NCBI GenBank assembly: GCA_936941515.1
Contig: CAKZJI010000265.1
Coordinates: 1 to 9,420, forward strand
DNA: 9,420 bases
Direction: 5' to 3'
DNA from: an uncultured Propionibacteriaceae bacterium
GTDB taxonomy: Bacteria; Actinomycetota; Actinomycetes; Propionibacteriales; Propionibacteriaceae
Below are positions 1-7,408 of this stretch, piece by piece. Each line of letters starts with the position of its first letter. Position 1 is the first letter of the stretch. Below the pieces are notes generated by a model. That model did no database searches. It had not been told where the DNA came from and was given only the letters and a program-made list of their open reading frames with translations. The translations under genes and the position numbers were made by a program.

Positions 1-363
1 ATTCGTATCAAACGCAGTAGATTTGAATGGGCTCTACGGCATGCTTGTCTCTCACACTTCAGCTCTGAAACCTACTTGTCACGTGACGAGTGGCGGGCGC
101 GGAAGCGGCAGTCAGAGGTTCGTGTTCAGTGGGACCCAGAGCGCGACATTCACCTGAACCGGCTTGAGAGGCGAGCGATCCAGGTTGGCCTCAGCGGTCG
201 GGCAGTTGAGTTGTACGTAAATGACTGGATTGTGGAAATTGAGAACATATCGGATTTTGTGCATGAAATAGCCGAATCAAGGAATGAGTCAGCCTTACCT
301 GTTGAGCGCTTATACCCTTTAGATGCTGATGTTCTCCATATTATTGGCGCGAAACACTCTTGA
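1..363 (+). CDS. DUF4291 family protein, C-terminal part (5' end outside window)
   Basis: The frame is open from base 1 and ends at TGA 361-363, giving about 120 residues. The first bases continue the same frame (FEWALRHACLSHF, then SRDEWRARKRQS), so the TTG at 76 is internal and not the start. The pattern is that of DUF4291 as I know it: FEWALRHA, then RVQWDPERD, then a paired arginine block (LERRAIQVGLSG), then WIVEIENISDFV and a late ERLYP. The family is usually about 200 residues, so roughly the last 60% is seen. DUF4291 has no established biochemical function that I can name. GC content is visibly lower here (about 45-50% by eye) than in the rest of the window, which suggests transfer or a different origin. 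No membrane segment or signal peptide is seen. Family assignment is by motif memory only. Confidence 0.72.
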   Translation: MRIKRSRFEWALRHACLSHFSSETYLSRDEWRARKRQSEVRVQWDPERDIHLNRLERRAIQVGLSGRAVELYVNDWIVEIENISDFVHEIAESRNESALPVERLYPLDADVLHIIGAKHS

Positions 364-561
364 ATACCTGGCCAAGAACTATTCTGGAGCGTTCGATGTT
401 TCATGAACAATGGCGGAAATCGCACATTCTGCGACTTGCCTTCTGTGGCGTTGTTTGGCCCGAGGCCTGGCCATATGAAAAACAACTTCCGATGAGTCAG
501 GCGAAGTGTACTATTCGGTTAAACATCTAACCAGACTATCTGGGTTTACTCATCAATAAGA
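364..561. other. gene-free AT-richer spacer
   Basis: No convincing gene is seen on either strand between the DUF4291 stop and the toxin-linker remnant. A short stem (TCGCA/TGCGA with a 5-base loop, 420-434) lacks a following T-run, so I do not call it a terminator. The frame of the downstream remnant is open from 523, after TAA 520-522, but residues before about 562 look like nothing recognisable. Confidence 0.5.
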
Positions 562-779
562 GATCAGGATTCTGGTGTTGGTGGGGCTATTGGTGCTGTT
601 TCTGATTTGGCTGGAGGTGGGGCTGCCGCTGCGGCAGGTCGGGCTGCGCAGGGTGCGGTTTCAGGTGGCCTGAGTTACTTCACAGGACCTGGACCGCACA
701 CCGTGGGAGTTTTGCGGCGGCGTTGGGCGGTGGTGTGATGGGTGGCGCCTTGTCGAAGATCACCGGAACAGCCCGTTAC
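562..779 (+). pseudogene. remnant of a polymorphic toxin (pre-toxin linker region), frameshifted
   Basis: Frame 562 onward reads a Gly/Ala-rich helix (VGGAIGAVSDLAGGG, then AAAAAGRAAQGAVSGGL), then SYFTGPGPHTVG, and stops at TGA 737-739. The frame shifted by one continues FAAALGGGVMGGALSKITG. Adding one G near 709 would join them as HTVGGFAAALGGG, so a single-base deletion explains the break. Gly/Ala helices followed by SYxTGPGPHT and another glycine-rich helix are typical of the stretch just before the variable toxin tip in RHS-like or type VII polymorphic toxins (known pattern, recalled and not searched). No toxin domain follows: after about 780 the sequence runs into the antisense of the serine hydrolase tail. 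No start codon, N-terminal trafficking domain or immunity gene is attached. It looks like recombination debris from a toxin-tip array. Family call is moderate; the frameshift is clear. Confidence 0.5.
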
Positions 780-2148
780 GGTCATTCCACTTGCTGCTTC
801 CACCACATGACGCTGCACGCTCCCCCACTGAGTTTTCCATGGGTCCGCTCCCATGTTGAGCAGATATCCTCCAGATTCCTGAGAGCATCATGCTGGCCGC
901 GCTGATTCCGACAGCGCTGCTCACGTCCGGCGCGAAACGCCATACCCACAGAGATGGCGTTACGCTGGCGCGACGCATCCCCAGAATAAGCGTGAGTGGA
1001 AGCAGAGCATGGTAGGCAAGAAAACCGTTCTTTCCGCCCTTTCCCCCGCGAAAAAACCATCCTGCGGCACCCACCGCCAGTACCCCGAGGCATAGGGCGC
1101 CGAGCGCTGCATGTCTGACCAGGTGGGCCCTTGGAGTCGGCATCTGCACGGGCTCTCCGAGGAGATGCCGGATGACGCTGTCAGCCAGTTGCTCGATCAG
1201 AGGCGTCGCGACGAGGAAGTCTCCCCCATCCGCCACCAACACCATCGCGAGGTTACGCCCGGGGATAAGCGCAAACACCGTCGTGTGCGTCGGCACCTTG
1301 CCGACGTGCAGGAACACCTCCTCACCATTGAGGCTCTTGCGAATCCACCCGAATCCGTAGTCCCCTTCCGGGCCCAGAGGACCATCGATGGCGGAGGACA
1401 AACCGGTGGGAACAGTATCGGTGAGAATCATATGGACCGATTCGGGAGCAAGGAGCCGCTTTCCTTCGAGTTCACCATCGTTGAGCAGCATCCGGAGAAT
1501 CCGCCCAGCATCTCTAGCGCTCATGCAGATCGCCCCCGACGGTGGCTGTATCCACGATTTCGGCCCGCGGTCAGACAGCCGAGCCGGTATGAACAGGCCA
1601 AACACCCCCACATGACCCGGCACCGCCTCAGGGGCCGTTCTTGGACCGAGCTCGTTTTTGATCCCTAAGGGCTCGAAGAGGCGTTCAGCGACCCATTGCC
1701 CGAAAGGAATTCCAGTTGCCGTCTCAATAACCCGCCCTAGGAGGTTGTAGTTCTCGTTGGCGTAGCGGAATCCCCGGTCCCGCGCGAAGCGGCGATGAGT
1801 AGGCGTGGAGTCGGTGGCGAGGCCGCTGGTGTGGCGGGCGAGGTCTTTCACCGTGACATCCGCGGGAAAACCAACAGCCGGCAGCCAGTCATGCACTGGA
1901 TCATCCAGGGCCACATACCCCGCCTCCAGTGCCTGCACCAATGCGATGGCGGTGATGGACTTGCTCGTGGAACCGAGAACGACGGGGATCTCTGGTGTCA
2001 AGGTTCCATACGGTATCGCTTCCACCTCACCGTCGCCCTCCACAATCTGCACGCTGCCTCCAGGCACCCCAGCGGCGGCGAATCCGGCCTCGACGAGTCT
2101 CCGGAGCTCACCGGCAATGGCTTGCACGCTCGGTTTGCGACGGCTCAT
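760..2148 (-). CDS. serine hydrolase, class C beta-lactamase-like, with C-terminal membrane segments
   Basis: 462 residues from ATG at 2148, with a weak AAGG about 11 bases upstream. The active-site series of the class C beta-lactamase/DD-peptidase fold is visible: SxxK at S60-T-S-K63, YxN at Y129-A-N131, and H281-V-G283 in place of the KTG box. The usual HTSGL (106-110) and FGWI (266-269) stretches are also present. Such proteins cleave or transfer esters or D-amino-acid peptides; the substrate cannot be read from sequence. Residues about 346-366, 376-393 and 408-425 are hydrophobic enough for membrane segments. No signal peptide is seen, and the frame upstream stops at 2191-2193 without adding one, which is odd for a family normally outside the membrane. 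The last 40 residues are hydrophilic and unlike a natural end. The stop lies in the toxin remnant, so the 3' end may be a deletion junction. Confidence 0.85.
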   Translation of the reverse strand: MSRRKPSVQAIAGELRRLVEAGFAAAGVPGGSVQIVEGDGEVEAIPYGTLTPEIPVVLGSTSKSITAIALVQALEAGYVALDDPVHDWLPAVGFPADVTVKDLARHTSGLATDSTPTHRRFARDRGFRYANENYNLLGRVIETATGIPFGQWVAERLFEPLGIKNELGPRTAPEAVPGHVGVFGLFIPARLSDRGPKSWIQPPSGAICMSARDAGRILRMLLNDGELEGKRLLAPESVHMILTDTVPTGLSSAIDGPLGPEGDYGFGWIRKSLNGEEVFLHVGKVPTHTTVFALIPGRNLAMVLVADGGDFLVATPLIEQLADSVIRHLLGEPVQMPTPRAHLVRHAALGALCLGVLAVGAAGWFFRGGKGGKNGFLAYHALLPLTLILGMRRASVTPSLWVWRFAPDVSSAVGISAASMMLSGIWRISAQHGSGPMENSVGERAASCGGSSKWNDRNGLFR

Positions 2149-2237
2149 GTCACCATCGCCTTGGATCGGGAGTCCACACCTGCCATCACCTCATCCTCCC
2201 ACTCCCCCGTCTGCCATGAAACATCCCCCCCACACAC

Positions 2238-2268
2238 ACAATACGGTCGCTTTCTCTGATGACGTCAG
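2238..2268 (-). promoter_or_regulatory. weak candidate promoter for the serine hydrolase
   Basis: On the minus strand, CTGACG (2268-2263) and TATTGT (2243-2238) resemble -35 and -10 boxes with a long 19-base gap, about 90 bases before the ATG. A TGACGTCA palindrome (2260-2267) overlaps the -35. The leader also carries a run of seven G on the minus strand next to a short GT repeat. This is suggestive only. Confidence 0.18.
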
Positions 2269-2408
2269 GCGCAGGCCCATCACATCTATCGGAGTCTCCT
2301 CCAAACTGCGATGACCAGTACGTGTCCCTTCCTGGACCAGCAACACGTTCCGGGTTCTCTGACCAGACCTGCACAGATCGCCATCACCTGCCTCCACAAC
2401 ACACGGCC

Positions 2409-3014
2409 CTACCTGGGCAGCGCTGCGTCGATCGCAGCCTCGGCTGTTGAATGGAGGAAGGCAGAGCCTGACTCAAGCAGCACGCCCGGCTCCACAAGCG
2501 CATCCGCGAGCAGGAGTGAGTCAGCGACATCACGCCCCAGAGCCAGGCGCAAGGCACATGCGGGGGCCGGCAGCCAGTAGGGACGATTGAGGCGCTTTGC
2601 AAGTGCCTTCCCGATATCCCTGGCGCTGGCTGGCATGGGGCCGCTGAGGTTCACCGGTCCTGTCAGCCGGTTGTCGATGATGTGGCGGATGGCGCGAACC
2701 TCGTCCTCCAGGGACAGCCAGGGCCACTGTTGATCACCGCTGCCAAGCGGGCCGCCCAGATCACAGCGGGTGAGCAGGATCATGGGCTTCAGAACCGCTT
2801 GCGGGTGCAGCAGGGGCGCCGTGCGCAGCAATGCGACATCGGCGCACGAGGCAGCCTTCATCGCCTCCGCCTCCCAATCTGCGCAGAGCCCAGCTAGGAA
2901 GGTGTATCCGACAGAGGCGTCCTCCCGGAGGATCTCCGACGGCCGGTGACCGCGGTGTGACCGTATCTCGCTCACAGACACCGGACGCTTGTCCCAGCAG
3001 GCCACAGCTGACTC
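2409..3014 (-). pseudogene. 5'-truncated TIGR01777-type NAD-dependent epimerase (SulA/YfcH-like), C-terminal part
   Basis: The minus-strand frame ending at TAG 2409-2411 reads, in order, PSEILREDASVGYTFLAGLC, DWEAEA, LRTAPLL, LGGPLGSGDQQWPWLSLED, VRAIRHIIDN, TGPVNLSGP, ALAKRLNRPYWLPAPACALR and LLESGSAFLH. This is the second half of the TIGR01777 epimerases, including the DUF1731 C-terminal domain (WPW, then DEV-IRH, then GPVNL, then LPAPAF-like, then LLESGF-like). The GATGFIG Rossmann start and the catalytic YxxxK-type region are missing. Upstream the frame stays open to 3755, but only as antisense of mscR and without family likeness. Homology is clear to about 2960 and doubtful from there to 3014. 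No convincing start or RBS is seen. It is most likely a 5'-deleted relic lying upstream of the serine hydrolase, not a working enzyme. Confidence 0.7.
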
Positions 3015-3090
3015 ACAGCAAAAGCACCGGCATGACACAGGTTCGCATCCTTGGCTCACAACAACAGGATCACGTGCCCGTTCATAGCGA

Positions 3091-3098
3091 AGGGAGAG
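3091..3098 (+). promoter_or_regulatory. ribosome binding site of mscR, fixes the start at 3102
   Basis: AGGGAGAG lies 3 bases before ATG 3102 (core-to-ATG spacing about 6-8). It supports that ATG over the upstream in-frame TTG at 3051. Family members start with a short tail before xGVIARSxGA, which fits 3102. Confidence 0.75.
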
Positions 3099-3101
3099 CA
3101 G

Positions 3102-4211
3102 ATGCAGCGCGTCAAGGGAGTCATCGCCCGCAGTCAGGGGGCAAAGACAGAGATCGTCGACATCAACCTTCCCGACCCGGAAGGCGAGGAGGCAGTGGTC
3201 AAGATCCTGGCATGCGGAGTGTGTCACACAGATCTGCATTACCGAGAGGGGGGCATCGGAGACGATTTTCCCTATCTGCTCGGCCATGAGGCGGCGGGCA
3301 TCGTCGAGAGCATCGGCGGTGACGTCACCGGCGTTCAACCCGGTGACTTCGTCATCCTGAATTGGCGCGCGGTGTGCGGAAACTGCCGCGCCTGCCTTCG
3401 CGGGCAGCCGTGGTATTGCTTCAACACCCACAACGCCTCCCAACGCATGACCCTGGACGACGGCACCGAGCTGACAGCGGCTTTGGGAATCGGGGCATTC
3501 GCCGAGAAGACCCTCATCCACGCCGGACAGTGCACGCCAGTCGATCCCGAGGCCCGCCCCGCCGCAGCGGGGCTCCTCGGCTGCGGAGTCATGGCGGGGC
3601 TCGGTGCCGCGATCAACACCGGCGAAGTTGGCCGTGGGGATTTCGTCGCCGTCATCGGATGCGGCGGGGTGGGAGCTGCTGCCGTGGCCGGCGCACGGCT
3701 GGCGGGGGCGACCAGGATCATCGCCATCGACGTGGACGACCGCAAGCTGAATCATGCAGCAGCTCTGGGCGCGACCGATTGCGTCAACTCACGAACCGCC
3801 GACCCCATCGCCGAGATGCGGCGGCTCACAGGAGGCTTCGGACCGGATGTGGTGATCGACGCGGTGGGAACCCCTGAGACTTGGCTGCAGGCCTTCTACG
3901 GCCGGGATCTCGCAGGCCGGGTGGTGCTGGTGGGAGTGCCGAATCGGGAGATGGAGGTGCGGGTTCCGTTGGCGGACATGTTCGAGCGGGGCGGGACACT
4001 GAGATCGTCGTGGTATGGAGACTGTCTTCCCAGCCGTGATTTTCCGGTGCTGATCGATCTGTACCGCAGCGGACGGCTTCCGCTCGACGCCTTCATCAGC
4101 GAGGAGATCAGCCTGGGCGATGTCGAGTCGGCATTCGACGCTATGCGACGTGGGGACGTGCTGCGCTCCGTCATCGTCATGAAGGATGATGAGCAAAAGG
4201 ATGTGACATGA
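3102..4211 (+). CDS. mscR: S-(hydroxymethyl)mycothiol dehydrogenase, zinc- and NAD-dependent
   Basis: 369 residues, close to the usual 361 or so. It oxidises S-hydroxymethylmycothiol, formed spontaneously from formaldehyde and mycothiol, to S-formylmycothiol with NAD+ in the cytoplasm; it may also reduce S-nitrosomycothiol. Medium-chain alcohol dehydrogenase features are all present. The catalytic zinc set is C41 (CGVCHTD), H62-E63 (GHE) and C160 (LLGCGVMAG). The structural zinc set is C92, C95, C98 and C106. The NAD fold is G185-C-G-G-V-G190 followed by IIAIDVDD. Stretches such as [19 protein letters not shown], VLxNWRAVCG-type text and SSWYGDCLP match the MscR subgroup closely, which separates it from glutathione-dependent AdhC. 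The start is supported by AGGGAGAG. The stop overlaps the next gene by ATGA, so the two are co-translated. The epimerase relic lies divergently upstream. Presence of mscR implies a mycothiol-making actinobacterium. Confidence 0.93.
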   Translation: MQRVKGVIARSQGAKTEIVDINLPDPEGEEAVVKILACGVCHTDLHYREGGIGDDFPYLLGHEAAGIVESIGGDVTGVQPGDFVILNWRAVCGNCRACLRGQPWYCFNTHNASQRMTLDDGTELTAALGIGAFAEKTLIHAGQCTPVDPEARPAAAGLLGCGVMAGLGAAINTGEVGRGDFVAVIGCGGVGAAAVAGARLAGATRIIAIDVDDRKLNHAAALGATDCVNSRTADPIAEMRRLTGGFGPDVVIDAVGTPETWLQAFYGRDLAGRVVLVGVPNREMEVRVPLADMFERGGTLRSSWYGDCLPSRDFPVLIDLYRSGRLPLDAFISEEISLGDVESAFDAMRRGDVLRSVIVMKDDEQKDVT

Positions 4212-4840
4212 GCATACGCATTGACCACGCCATCACGACGGGAACGTTCTCGCTGGACGATGAGACATTCGATGTCGACAACAACGTCTGGGTCATAGGC
4301 GACGACTCCGAATGCCTGGTGATCGACGCACCCCACGACGTCACCGCCATCCAAGAGGTGGTCGGCGACAGAATGGTGCGGGCGATCGTCTGCACCCACG
4401 CCCACAACGACCACATCGACGTCGCCGCCGAGCTGTCCCGGGCCACGGGAGCGCCCATCTGGGTGCACCCGGCCGAGCAGCCGCTGTGGGAGATGACCTA
4501 TCCCGACCGGGTGCCGGACGCCGAGCTCGCCCACGGTCAGGTCTTCGAGGTGGGGGGCGTCGAGCTGACGGTGCTGCACACCCCGGGGCACTCGCCCGGC
4601 GCCTGCTGCCTGCACGCTCCCGAGCTCGGTGCCCTCTTCTCCGGGGACACGCTCTTCAACGGCGGGCCCGGCGCGACGGGCCGCTCGTTCAGCGACTTCG
4701 GGACGATCATCGACTCCATCACCTCCCAGCTGCTCGTCCTGCCGGAGGGGACCGTCGTCCACACCGGCCACGGCGATGACACGACGATCGGCGCGGAGAA
4801 GCCGCACCGTCAGCGCTGGGTCGACGAGCACGAGGACTGA
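4208..4840 (+). CDS. MBL-fold metallo-hydrolase, likely S-formylmycothiol hydrolase
   Basis: 210 residues, beginning in the ATGA overlap with mscR and with AAAAGGA just upstream. The metallo-beta-lactamase fold is complete: H64-A-H66-N-D68-H69, H128 in TPGHSPG, D147 in SGDTLF, and H188 in [11 protein letters not shown]. This glyoxalase II-like set binds two metal ions and hydrolyses thioesters. MBL genes commonly sit directly after mscR in actinobacteria (for example Rv2259/Rv2260 in M. tuberculosis). I infer that it hydrolyses S-formylmycothiol to formate and free mycothiol, completing formaldehyde removal. Codon use changes within the gene: residues 1-63 have 11 A/T-ending codons, including ATA twice and AGA, while residues 64-210 have 7 of 147. 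The change falls at the conserved HxHxDH, so this copy may be a hybrid of two genes. The fold is certain; the substrate is inferred from context. Confidence 0.88.
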   Translation: MSIRIDHAITTGTFSLDDETFDVDNNVWVIGDDSECLVIDAPHDVTAIQEVVGDRMVRAIVCTHAHNDHIDVAAELSRATGAPIWVHPAEQPLWEMTYPDRVPDAELAHGQVFEVGGVELTVLHTPGHSPGACCLHAPELGALFSGDTLFNGGPGATGRSFSDFGTIIDSITSQLLVLPEGTVVHTGHGDDTTIGAEKPHRQRWVDEHED

Positions 4841-4847
4841 CCCCTGC

Positions 4848-4861
4848 GGGGAGTGCTCCCC
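4848..4861. repeat. short palindrome GGGGAG-TG-CTCCCC
   Basis: A perfect 6-base inverted repeat around a 2-base centre, 7 bases after the MBL stop. It is too tight for a normal terminator hairpin and has no T-run. It sits just upstream of the candidate promoter for the type VII-like cassette, so it could be an operator or a weak terminator. Confidence 0.3.
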
Positions 4862-4862
4862 A

Positions 4863-4891
4863 TTCCGCGGGCACCGCCGCGCCCCTAGCCT
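4863..4891 (+). promoter_or_regulatory. candidate promoter of the EspG-like/WXG esterase cassette
   Basis: TAGCCT at 4886-4891 fits the actinobacterial TAnnnT -10. TTCCGC at 4863-4868 is a poor -35 at 17 bases. Transcription would begin near 4898, leaving a short leader containing the RBS GGAGAGGGG (4906-4914), 6 bases before ATG 4921. The same TAGCCT hexamer precedes cysS. Confidence 0.4.
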
Positions 4892-4920
4892 GTGACACGC
4901 CACACGGAGAGGGGCAGGTC

Positions 4921-5817
4921 ATGGCAGAGGGTGCCGGGCGTCCGGAGTCGGACGGGTTGACGATCAGGCGGATCAGCGCGCGGGCGATGCACGTGCTGTC
5001 CGAGGCCTTGGGCACGCTCAGCGCGCGCAGCGACGCCGCCGTGACGACGACCGACGAGGCCGCCGGGTGGCGCAGCGCGGTCGTCGCCGCCGGCGCCCAG
5101 CCGCAGGAGACGAGCGGCGCAGCGCAGGGGAGCGCCCCGGTCGTCGACTCCGACGCCGCCTGGGACGAGCTCGTCCGGGCCGGCCTGGCGACGGCCCGCG
5201 GCACGGTCGACCCGCGGTGGGCGCAGGTGCTGCGCGGCGCGGCCGCCGCCGACCACACCTACCGCGTCGTCGCGCGCCAGGGGGAGCTCGGGACGGCGAC
5301 GAGCATCTCGCTCATGCCCGCCGCCGGGCTCGGCGTGAGCGTGACGGAGCGCCGCCGCCTGCAGGTCACCGACGCCGAGGTCGTCGTCGCGGCCGTGGAG
5401 GACGCGGTCGAGATCGCGCTCTTCCGCGCCAAGGACCTGTGGGGCGCCGTCCGCCGGGTCCTGCCGCAGGTCGAGCAGGTCGTCGCCGACCCCGCGCCGA
5501 CGCTCCCGCGCGACGAGGTGAGCGTCGCCGAGGTCGACCTCGCCGCGGGCGAGACCCGCATCCCGGAGATGCTGCACGAGGCCCTCGCCGGGGCCCAGGT
5601 CGAGGTGAGCCTGGGCATGCTCGTCCTGCTCGAGGACGACCGGTCGGTCTCGGCCCAGCGGCACTGGGCGCTCACCGACCAGGGCCTGCTCGAGGTCCGG
5701 GTCCGTCCCACCGACGTCGAGGTGGTCCGCGTCGAGCCCGGCGCGATCGGTCACGAGCTCGTGTGGATCACGACCGGCGCGCTCCAGGTGCAGTCCGAGG
5801 GGCGGCGGTCGGCATGA
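4921..5817 (+). CDS. weakly EspG-like protein, putative partner of the WXG100-esterase
   Basis: 298 residues with a strong RBS (GGAGAGGGG, 6 bases before ATG). It has no signal peptide or membrane segment, is acidic, and is rich in Val, Ala and Asp, so it is probably cytoplasmic. Residues about 80-115 (WDELVRAGLATARGTVDPRW, then QVLRGAAAADHTYRVVAR) recall the EspG pattern of a helix, 'GL...G.VDP', and a strand of charged alternation; the length also fits EspG (about 250-300). EspG proteins are cytoplasmic chaperones for PE/PPE substrates of mycobacterial type VII secretion. Its stop overlaps the start of the WXG100-esterase gene (ATGA), so the two are made together. That supports a chaperone or adaptor role for the next protein, but this is inference: I do not see a diagnostic motif, and it may be an unnamed family specific to this locus. 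Confidence 0.45.
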   Translation: MAEGAGRPESDGLTIRRISARAMHVLSEALGTLSARSDAAVTTTDEAAGWRSAVVAAGAQPQETSGAAQGSAPVVDSDAAWDELVRAGLATARGTVDPRWAQVLRGAAAADHTYRVVARQGELGTATSISLMPAAGLGVSVTERRRLQVTDAEVVVAAVEDAVEIALFRAKDLWGAVRRVLPQVEQVVADPAPTLPRDEVSVAEVDLAAGETRIPEMLHEALAGAQVEVSLGMLVLLEDDRSVSAQRHWALTDQGLLEVRVRPTDVEVVRVEPGAIGHELVWITTGALQVQSEGRRSA

Positions 5818-7388
5818 GCCTGACGCACGGGATGGACCCCGGCCGGGTCCGCGAGGTCGCCGGCCGGATGAAGGTCGTCGCGAACAGCACCCGCGAGGTC
5901 CGCGAGGGCGCCGACTCCACCGTCTCGGACCTCTCGCAGGTCTGGGAGGGCGCCGACCTCGAGCAGTTCACCTCCGACTGGGGCGTCCATGCCCGCACCC
6001 TCGACCACGTCGGTGACCAGCTCCAGCAGTTCGCCGACCTCCTCGAGAAGCAGGCCGGCGAGCAGGAGGAGGCCAGCGGCGGCGGTGGTGCCGGCGGCAG
6101 CAGCGGCGGCCGTGGCCCGAGCCTGCTCGACCGGCTCCGCCAGGCGGGCGAGGACCTCCTCGAGGGTGTCGACGACGTCATCGACACCGTCGGCGACGCG
6201 GTCTCGGACGGCATCGACTGGGTCGGTGACCGGCTGTCGGACCTCTGGGACGGCGCCAAGGACTTCTGGAACGAGCAGGTCGTCACCCGGTGGAACGCCG
6301 GCATGGCGGCGCTCGAGCGGCTCGGCCCCTCGCTGGCGAACATCGGCCGCCAGTTCACGCAGATCTTCACCGAGGGTCGCTGGCCACGCTTCGGGGAGGC
6401 TCTCACCTCGGCCACGCTCCTGCTGGGCCGGGTGGGCGGCGTCCTCGCGAACGTCGTCACCGGGGAGGACCAGGGGATCTTCGCCCACGGCACCGGCGGC
6501 GTCGACCCCGGTGGCCGGGAGGTCCCGATCGGCGACGGCAGGGGCCAGCAGCCGGTCCCGGCGACGCTGCCCGACCTGATCAACTCCATCAACGAGACGT
6601 ACGACGGCCAGCGACCGGGGGAGAACCGGAACATCCGGATCACCGAGGTCACGACGACCGACGCGAACGGGAACCCGCGGACGGCGTACATCGTCAACGT
6701 CCCGGGCACCGACGGGCTCGGCGAGTTCCCCGGATCGATCACCGGCTCGGACAACCCCTTCGACAACACCTCCAACCTCGAGCTGCAGGCCGGCGAGCGC
6801 AGCGCCTCGATGGAGGCCGTCGAGGCCGCGATGCGCGAGGCGGGCATCCCGCCCGGCGCTCCCGTGCTGCTCAACGGACACTCCCAGGGCGGCATGGTGA
6901 CCAGCGCACTGCTGCAGGACCCCGCGTTCCGCGAGCGCTACAACGTGACGCACATGATCACCGAGGGGTCCCCGAACGACAGCCGACAGGTGCCGGCGGG
7001 CGTCAACTACCTCGCGCTGGAGCACACGAACGACGCCGTCCCCAAGCTCGACTTCGGCGATGCGCTCCTGGGGCCGGTCCCCAACCCGTTCCCGCTCGGG
7101 CCGCCGGTGCTGCCCGGCCCGATCCCGCACCCGACGACGGACCTGCAGGGCTCCCCGGGCAACGTCACCCAGGTCCGGCTCGATCCGCCGCCCGGGGTGA
7201 CGATGACCGGTGGCAGCGCGCAGAACGCGCACCACTACGACAACTACGACGTGTCGATCCGTCGCGAGCTCGCCAACGGCAACCCGCAGCTGACGAGCTA
7301 CGCGAACGATCCGGGGCTGTCGGTGTTCATGACCGACGACCCCAGCCGGGTGAGGTCGCGCGAGTACCAGTCCCACCGACGGCCGTGA
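5814..7388 (+). CDS. WXG100-like domain fused to alpha/beta-hydrolase (putative type VII-secreted esterase)
   Basis: 524 residues from ATG 5814 in the ATGA overlap. The frame is open further upstream to 5067, but that part is shadow of the preceding gene. Domains: residues 1-85 form a helical hairpin with W44-E-G46 at the turn, as in WXG100/ESAT-6 proteins. Residues 88-101 are a Gly/Ser linker. Residues 103-170 form an acidic amphipathic helical region with recurring IDxVGDxxSD-like text. Residues about 215-480 form a serine hydrolase with nucleophile S357 in G-H-S-Q-G-G, likely acid D407 (EHTNDAVP) and likely base H473 or H474 (AHHYDNYD). A proline-rich segment (421-440) lies between acid and base. 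There is no Sec signal; the WXG hairpin points to type VII export. The chemistry is probably ester or lipid hydrolysis, substrate unknown. No ESX machinery genes are in view, so it must rely on one elsewhere. Confidence 0.82.
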   Translation: MSLTHGMDPGRVREVAGRMKVVANSTREVREGADSTVSDLSQVWEGADLEQFTSDWGVHARTLDHVGDQLQQFADLLEKQAGEQEEASGGGGAGGSSGGRGPSLLDRLRQAGEDLLEGVDDVIDTVGDAVSDGIDWVGDRLSDLWDGAKDFWNEQVVTRWNAGMAALERLGPSLANIGRQFTQIFTEGRWPRFGEALTSATLLLGRVGGVLANVVTGEDQGIFAHGTGGVDPGGREVPIGDGRGQQPVPATLPDLINSINETYDGQRPGENRNIRITEVTTTDANGNPRTAYIVNVPGTDGLGEFPGSITGSDNPFDNTSNLELQAGERSASMEAVEAAMREAGIPPGAPVLLNGHSQGGMVTSALLQDPAFRERYNVTHMITEGSPNDSRQVPAGVNYLALEHTNDAVPKLDFGDALLGPVPNPFPLGPPVLPGPIPHPTTDLQGSPGNVTQVRLDPPPGVTMTGGSAQNAHHYDNYDVSIRRELANGNPQLTSYANDPGLSVFMTDDPSRVRSREYQSHRRP

Positions 7389-7396
7389 CCAGGTGG

Positions 7397-7402
7397 CAGG
7401 CT
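7397..7402 (+). promoter_or_regulatory. possible leaderless -10 for the lipoprotein gene
   Basis: CAGGCT lies 6 bases before ATG 7409, the spacing of a leaderless promoter, but it lacks the first T. AGGTGG (7391-7396) is a possible but distant RBS. The gene may equally be read through from the upstream operon, whose stop is 20 bases away. Confidence 0.22.
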
Positions 7403-7408
7403 GACGCC

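Noticed and set aside
420..434. Stem TCGCA/TGCGA as a terminator for the DUF4291 gene
   Set aside because: The stem is only 5 bases and no T-run follows.
2225..2240. Seven-C run and CA repeat as a phase-variation tract
   Set aside because: It is too short to be convincingly slippery and lies in a leader region with only a weak promoter call.
1111..2314. Plus-strand frames opposite the serine hydrolase
   Set aside because: They are antisense to a gene with intact catalytic motifs and have no family likeness.
3015..3755. N-terminal half of a 448-residue minus-strand frame that ends in the epimerase relic
   Set aside because: It lies opposite mscR and shows none of the Rossmann features expected of the epimerase. 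The open frame is by chance.
4885..5754. 289-residue minus-strand frame opposite the EspG-like gene
   Set aside because: Arg/Gly/Asp-rich shadow with no RBS or domain. The plus-strand gene has a strong RBS and translational coupling.
5067..5813. Upstream extension of the WXG100-esterase frame
   Set aside because: It overlaps the EspG-like gene fully, is Arg/Gly-rich shadow text, and the ATG at 5814 gives the normal WXG100 start and ATGA overlap.
5751..7376. 541-residue open frame on the minus strand
   Set aside because: It is the antisense of the WXG100-esterase in very GC-rich DNA. Its text is low-complexity Arg/Val/Gly/Asp with no motif, and the plus strand has clear domains.
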